DNA from: JAWUVP01 sp034112285
GTDB lineage: Bacteria; Pseudomonadota; Gammaproteobacteria; JABDGN01
DNA: 10,002 bases
Direction: 5' to 3'
NCBI GenBank assembly: GCA_034112285.1
Contig: JAWUVP010000059.1
Location: 1-10,002 of the forward strand
A model generated the notes under the pieces. That model searched no databases, had not been told where the DNA came from, and saw only the letters and a program-made list of their open reading frames with translations. Shown here piece after piece: positions 6,759-10,002 of the stretch. Position 1 is the stretch's first letter. The number at the start of each line of letters is the position of its first letter. Made by a program: the position numbers and the translations under genes.

Positions 6759-6888
6759 GGCTTTTACCAGCGCGATGAATGCTGGCTTTTCTAGACCCTC
6801 GCCAGCAAGGATGCTGGCGAGGAGCCTACAGGGACGTATTCACGGCGTGTCTAGAATAGGTGGCCCTCATCGCGCCCCAGACAAAGCC
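6759..6888 (-). repeat. MITE/REP-like element, copy B (~130 bp, inverted relative to copy A)
   Basis: The edges are GGCTTT (6759-6764) and AAAGCC (6883-6888), as in copy A. A 9-bp perfect outer inverted repeat GCGCGATGA/TCATCGCGC (6770-6778, 6867-6875) and CTAGA blocks (6791-6795, 6851-6855) form the terminal repeats, otherwise degenerate. The central hairpin has a 10-bp stem (6797-6806 with 6813-6822) and a 6-nt loop. Its stem sequence differs from copy A on both sides so that pairing is kept. The core GAGCCTACAGGGACGTATTC (about 6822-6841) matches copy A's reverse complement exactly. The right edge lies about 30 bp upstream of the guaB -10 box. Confidence 0.72.
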
Positions 6889-6916
6889 GCAAACCCCTCG
6901 CTATCGAGAAATATTC

Positions 6917-6925
6917 TGGTATAAT
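6917..6925 (+). promoter_or_regulatory. Extended -10 promoter for guaB-guaA
   Basis: A perfect TATAAT (6920-6925) is preceded by TGG (6917-6919), giving the extended -10 form TGnTATAAT. At the 17-bp spacing the -35 position (about 6897-6902) is poor, which extended -10 promoters tolerate. The following six bases (CTGCCG) are a GC-rich discriminator, a feature associated with stringent (ppGpp) control, as known for guaBA in E. coli. The start of transcription is expected near 6931-6933. Confidence 0.75.
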
Positions 6926-6930
6926 CTGCC

Positions 6931-6967
6931 GGCATACCCAGCACCCTTAAAGGTATGCCATGGGTAT
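6931..6967 (+). promoter_or_regulatory. guaB leader hairpin with an alternative pairing
   Basis: The perfect 8-bp inverted repeat GGCATACC (6931-6938) and GGTATGCC (6952-6959), with a 13-nt loop, lies at the predicted transcript 5' end. The left arm can instead pair through ATACCCA (6934-6940) with TGGGTAT (6961-6967), also 7 bp perfect; the two pairings exclude each other. No T-run follows, so it is not a terminator. The guaB Shine-Dalgarno is 7 bp beyond. An mRNA-stabilising 5' stem or a regulatory element are both possible. Confidence 0.5.
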
Positions 6968-6984
6968 CAAAACAAGGAGCCCCC

Positions 6985-8445
6985 ATGCGCATTATTCAAA
7001 AAGCTTTAACCTTCGATGACGTCTTACTTATTCCCGCTGAATCCGCTGTTTTACCCCGCGACGCTGATTTAAGCACCTGGATAACACGTGACATTAAACT
7101 CAATATCCCCTTAGTCGCGGCCGCTATGGACACCGTGACCGAGTCACGTTTAGCCATCGCATTAGCCCAAGAAGGCGGCGTGGGCATTATTCACAAAAAC
7201 ATGAGCATTGAGCAGCAAAAGCTGGAAGTGCAAAAGGTCAAACGTTTTGAAAGCGGCGTGGTGAAAGACCCGCTTACCGTTAATCCTGCCACAACCGTAG
7301 GTGAACTATTAAAGCTAACCCAGGCGCACAATATTTCTGGCATGCCAGTGGTGGAAGGCGATAATTTAATCGGCATTGTTACCAGCCGTGACGTGCGCTT
7401 TGAAACTGATTTAAGCAAACCTGTGGCGCAGGTGATGACCCCTAAAGACAGATTGGTCACCGTAAAAGAAGGTGCTAGCCGCGACGAAGTGATTGAAAAA
7501 CTGCAAGCGCATCGCATTGAAAAAATATTGGTGGTCGACGATAACTTCCACCTACGCGGCATGATTACCGTTACCGATATTCGCAAAGCCAAAGAAAAAC
7601 CTCTGGCCTGTAAAGACGAGCAGCAACAATTACGCGTGGGAGCCGCCACCGGCACCGGCGAAGATGGTAAAGAGCGGGCAACGGCTTTAATTGAAGCCGG
7701 GGTTGATATTATTGTGGTCGACACGGCGCATGGCCACTCCAAAGGGGTTATTGAGCAAGTAGCTTGGATTAAATCACACTTTCCACAAGTACAAATTATT
7801 GGTGGCAACATCGCGACCGCCGCCGCCGCAAAAGCCTTGGCCGATGCCGGCGCCGATGGCGTGAAAGTGGGCATTGGCCCCGGTTCAATTTGTACCACGC
7901 GAATTGTTTCAGGCGTTGGTGTGCCGCAAATTACCGCGGTGGCCAATGTAGCCGAAGGCTTACGCGGTACAGGCATTCCCTTGATTGCCGATGGTGGCGT
8001 ACGTTACTCAGGTGACATTGTAAAAGCCTTAGCAGCCGGTGCTTACACCGTCATGGTCGGCAGCATTTTTGCCGGCACGGATGAGTCGCCCGGTGAAGTG
8101 ATTTTATATAAAGGCCGTTCATACAAAACCTATCGCGGCATGGGCTCGTTAGGCGCCATGAGCCAAGGTTCTAGCGATCGTTACTTTCAAGATAGCAACG
8201 ATGTTGAAAAACTTGTGCCCGAAGGCATTGAAGGCCGGGTGCCTTACAAAGGATCCGCGTTGGCGATTATTCACCAACTCTGCGGTGGTTTACGCTCAGG
8301 CATGGGCTACACCGGCAGTATTGATATTGAAACCTTGCGCGAGCAAGCAGAGTTTATGGAGCTCAGCGGTGCCGGCATGCGCGAAAGCCATGTGCATGAT
8401 GTGACCATTACCAAAGAAGCGCCAAATTATCGGGTTGAAGATTAA
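6985..8445 (+). CDS. guaB: Inosine-5'-monophosphate dehydrogenase
   Basis: The enzyme of 486 residues (E. coli 488) oxidises IMP to XMP with NAD+, the committed step of guanine nucleotide synthesis. The N-terminus RIIQKALTFDDVLLIPAES is the family opening. The catalytic barrel is interrupted by two CBS domains (about 94-205, VKDPLTVNP to ITVTDIRKAKEK), which bind adenine nucleotides in this family. The active-site loop GPGSICTTR has the catalytic cysteine at 303, the phosphate-binding segment IADGGVRYSGDIVKAL is at 334-349, and the mobile-flap Arg-Tyr pair is at 399-400 (SSDRYFQ). I chose ATG 6985, with AAGGAG 5 nt upstream; an in-frame ATG at 6955 lies in the leader hairpin and lacks a well-placed Shine-Dalgarno. 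guaA follows 17 bp downstream. Confidence 0.98.
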   Translation: MRIIQKALTFDDVLLIPAESAVLPRDADLSTWITRDIKLNIPLVAAAMDTVTESRLAIALAQEGGVGIIHKNMSIEQQKLEVQKVKRFESGVVKDPLTVNPATTVGELLKLTQAHNISGMPVVEGDNLIGIVTSRDVRFETDLSKPVAQVMTPKDRLVTVKEGASRDEVIEKLQAHRIEKILVVDDNFHLRGMITVTDIRKAKEKPLACKDEQQQLRVGAATGTGEDGKERATALIEAGVDIIVVDTAHGHSKGVIEQVAWIKSHFPQVQIIGGNIATAAAAKALADAGADGVKVGIGPGSICTTRIVSGVGVPQITAVANVAEGLRGTGIPLIADGGVRYSGDIVKALAAGAYTVMVGSIFAGTDESPGEVILYKGRSYKTYRGMGSLGAMSQGSSDRYFQDSNDVEKLVPEGIEGRVPYKGSALAIIHQLCGGLRSGMGYTGSIDIETLREQAEFMELSGAGMRESHVHDVTITKEAPNYRVED

Positions 8446-8462
8446 ATAACAAGGAATAATAA

Positions 8463-10002
8463 ATGAATATTCACGCACAACGAATTCTGATTCTTGATTT
8501 TGGTTCTCAGTATAGCCAGCTTATTGCTCGTCGCGTGCGAGAGCTGGGCGTGTATTGTGAGTTGCATGGTTATGATATGAGTGCCGAGGCGATAAGCGCT
8601 TTTGGGCCACAAGCTATTATTCTTTCTGGCGGGCCAGAATCGGTGACCGAAGCGGACACACCGCGCGCCGCAGATATTGTGTTTGAATTAGGCATCCCAG
8701 TGTTAGGCATTTGCTATGGCATGCAAACCATGGCAGAACAATTAGGCGGGCAGGTGGATACCTCTGCCAAAAAAGAATTTGGTCACGCTGAGTTAGAGAT
8801 AGACACTAGCAGTGCTTTGTTTGCAGAGTTGGCGAGCTCGCAATCGGTCTGGATGAGCCATGGCGATAAAGTGACTACCGTGCCAGAAAATTTTGAAATC
8901 ATAGCCAAAACTGCCAGCGCCCCCATTGCCGCCATGATGGACCCAGTACGAAAATTTTATGCGGTGCAGTTTCACCCTGAAGTAACTCATACCGCTTGTG
9001 GTGAAACGTTACTCAGCCATTTTGTGCATGAAATTGCCGGCTGCGAAAACACCTGGACCGCCAACAATATTATTGACGATGCTATTGCCAGCGTGCGCAA
9101 TCAAGTCGGTAATGACCATGTGATTTTAGGCTTATCAGGTGGCGTCGATTCTTCCGTGGTGGCCGCTTTATTGCACAAGGCGATTGGCACACAGTTAACT
9201 TGTATTTTTGTGGATAACGGTTTACTCCGTTTGAACGAAGGCGACCAAGTAATGGCCACCTTTGCCGAGCACATGGGCGTGAAAGTAATTCGCGTTAATG
9301 CACAAGAACGCTTCTTGACCAAACTCGCCGGTGAAAGTTGCCCAGAGAAAAAACGCAAAATTATTGGCAATGAATTTGTCGCTATTTTTGACGAAGAGTC
9401 GAATAAAATTGCGAATGCGAAATGGTTAGCACAAGGCACTATTTATCCCGACGTGATTGAATCGGCCGGCAGCAAAACCGGTAAAGCCAAAGTGATCAAA
9501 TCACACCACAATGTTGGCGGCTTGCCCGAGCATATGAAATTAAAATTATTAGAGCCGCTGCGCGAACTGTTTAAAGATGAAGTGCGCCGAGTCGGCGTGG
9601 CATTAGGCTTGCCCGCCAGCATGGTCTATCGCCATCCATTCCCAGGCCCAGGCCTAGGCGTGCGTATTTTAGGTGAAGTAAAACAAGCTTACGCCGATAT
9701 TTTGCGCCAAGCCGATGCGATTTTTATTAACGAACTTTATAACTATGATTTATACGATAAAACCAGCCAAGCGTTTGCCGTGTTTTTACCGGTAAAATCA
9801 GTCGGCGTCGTCGGCGATAATCGTCAATATGAATATGTGATTGCCTTGCGCGCCGTAGAGACGATTGATTTCATGACCGCTCACTGGGCGCATTTACCTT
9901 ACGACTTTTTAGGTCATGTGAGCAACCGCATTGTGAACGAAGTGTCGGGGGTGTCGCGGGTTGTTTATGATATTAGTGGTAAGCCACCGGCTACGATTGA
10001 AT
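8463..10002 (+). CDS. guaA: GMP synthase (glutamine-hydrolysing), 3' end cut by the window
   Basis: The enzyme converts XMP to GMP with ATP and glutamine. There are 513 complete codons from ATG 8463 (AAGGA 7 nt upstream), reaching GKPPATIE; E. coli GuaA ends two residues later, so only the last residues and stop are missing. The class I glutamine amidotransferase domain (about 1-195) has the nucleophile cysteine 84 in GICYGMQ and His171/Glu173 in HPEVTH. The ATP pyrophosphatase domain begins about 200 with the PP-loop SGGVDSS (225-231). The C-terminal dimerisation domain has the HPFPGPGLGVRILGEV motif and the NEVSGVSRVVYDISGKPPATIE end. It is 17 bp after guaB and presumably co-transcribed with it. 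Confidence 0.98.
   Translation, partial: MNIHAQRILILDFGSQYSQLIARRVRELGVYCELHGYDMSAEAISAFGPQAIILSGGPESVTEADTPRAADIVFELGIPVLGICYGMQTMAEQLGGQVDTSAKKEFGHAELEIDTSSALFAELASSQSVWMSHGDKVTTVPENFEIIAKTASAPIAAMMDPVRKFYAVQFHPEVTHTACGETLLSHFVHEIAGCENTWTANNIIDDAIASVRNQVGNDHVILGLSGGVDSSVVAALLHKAIGTQLTCIFVDNGLLRLNEGDQVMATFAEHMGVKVIRVNAQERFLTKLAGESCPEKKRKIIGNEFVAIFDEESNKIANAKWLAQGTIYPDVIESAGSKTGKAKVIKSHHNVGGLPEHMKLKLLEPLRELFKDEVRRVGVALGLPASMVYRHPFPGPGLGVRILGEVKQAYADILRQADAIFINELYNYDLYDKTSQAFAVFLPVKSVGVVGDNRQYEYVIALRAVETIDFMTAHWAHLPYDFLGHVSNRIVNEVSGVSRVVYDISGKPPATIE

Larger units (their letters stand above)
6415..6888. repeat. Large imperfect inverted-repeat block filling the gap between divergent promoters
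   Basis: Copies A (6415-6542) and B (6759-6888) are inverted relative to each other and form the outer arms. The inner sequence continues the inverted symmetry: 6569-6585 matches the reverse complement of 6716-6732 at 16 of 17 positions, and each lies exactly 26 bp inside its outer element. The intervening 26-bp segments also align in inverted orientation (13 of 18 over their best part). A weaker pair is 6613-6625 with 6705-6693 (11 of 13). The unpaired centre is about 6630-6688. A local hairpin TACGA/TCGTA lies at 6612-6628. No coding sequence is supported in the block. Confidence 0.65.

Noticed and set aside
6415..6888. CRISPR array
   Set aside because: There are only two repeat copies, they are inverted rather than direct, and there are no regular spacers or cas genes.
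6955..6984. Earlier in-frame ATG for guaB adding 10 residues
   Set aside because: The ATG is buried in the right arm of the leader hairpin, lacks a properly spaced Shine-Dalgarno, and the extra residues are not part of the IMPDH family N-terminus.
9101..9439. 112-residue open frame on the minus strand inside guaA
   Set aside because: It is antisense to the conserved GuaA pyrophosphatase domain with no start signal or recognisable product.

Overview
The window looks like chromosomal DNA of a gammaproteobacterium with moderate GC content. The evidence is the conserved order initiator tRNA(fMet)-rimP-nusA-infB-rbfA-truB (E. coli metY-nusA-infB type), protein lengths close to those of E. coli, a late lipid A acyltransferase tail, and a guaB-guaA pair. 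I cannot assign an order or genus from sequence reading alone.

Layout. Positions 3-206 (+) hold the 3' end of a lipid A acyltransferase gene (LpxL/LpxM-like). It converges on truB, and the two genes overlap by 17 bp. From 6352 down to 190, all on the minus strand, runs the translation/transcription operon: tRNA-fMet (6352-6276), an intrinsic-terminator-like hairpin (6202-6184), rimP (6171-5719), nusA (5706-4225), a 143-bp gap, infB (4081-1541), rbfA (1529-1119) and truB (1113-190). From about 6920 on the plus strand a divergent purine operon begins: an extended -10 promoter, a hairpin leader, guaB (6985-8445) and guaA (8463 to the window end, lacking only its last residues and stop).

Between the two divergent promoters is a gene-free stretch of about 500 bp (6415-6888). 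It is filled by a large imperfect inverted repeat. Two ~130-bp elements in opposite orientation, each with its own terminal inverted repeats (outer edge GGCTTT) and a central hairpin, form the outer arms. The inverted homology continues inward in shorter blocks. This is the least ordinary part of the window and looks like MITE/REP-type repetitive DNA.

How the genes work together. The minus-strand operon supplies translation initiation (tRNA-fMet, IF2), 30S maturation (RimP, RbfA), transcription elongation/termination control (NusA) and tRNA pseudouridylation (TruB). guaB and guaA convert IMP to XMP to GMP. The window is mostly conserved housekeeping DNA, and I see no new multi-gene system. 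The second-look items are the inverted-repeat block, the U1-U72 end of the initiator tRNA, alternative hairpins in the guaB leader and in the nusA-infB gap, and the lack of rpsO directly after truB.
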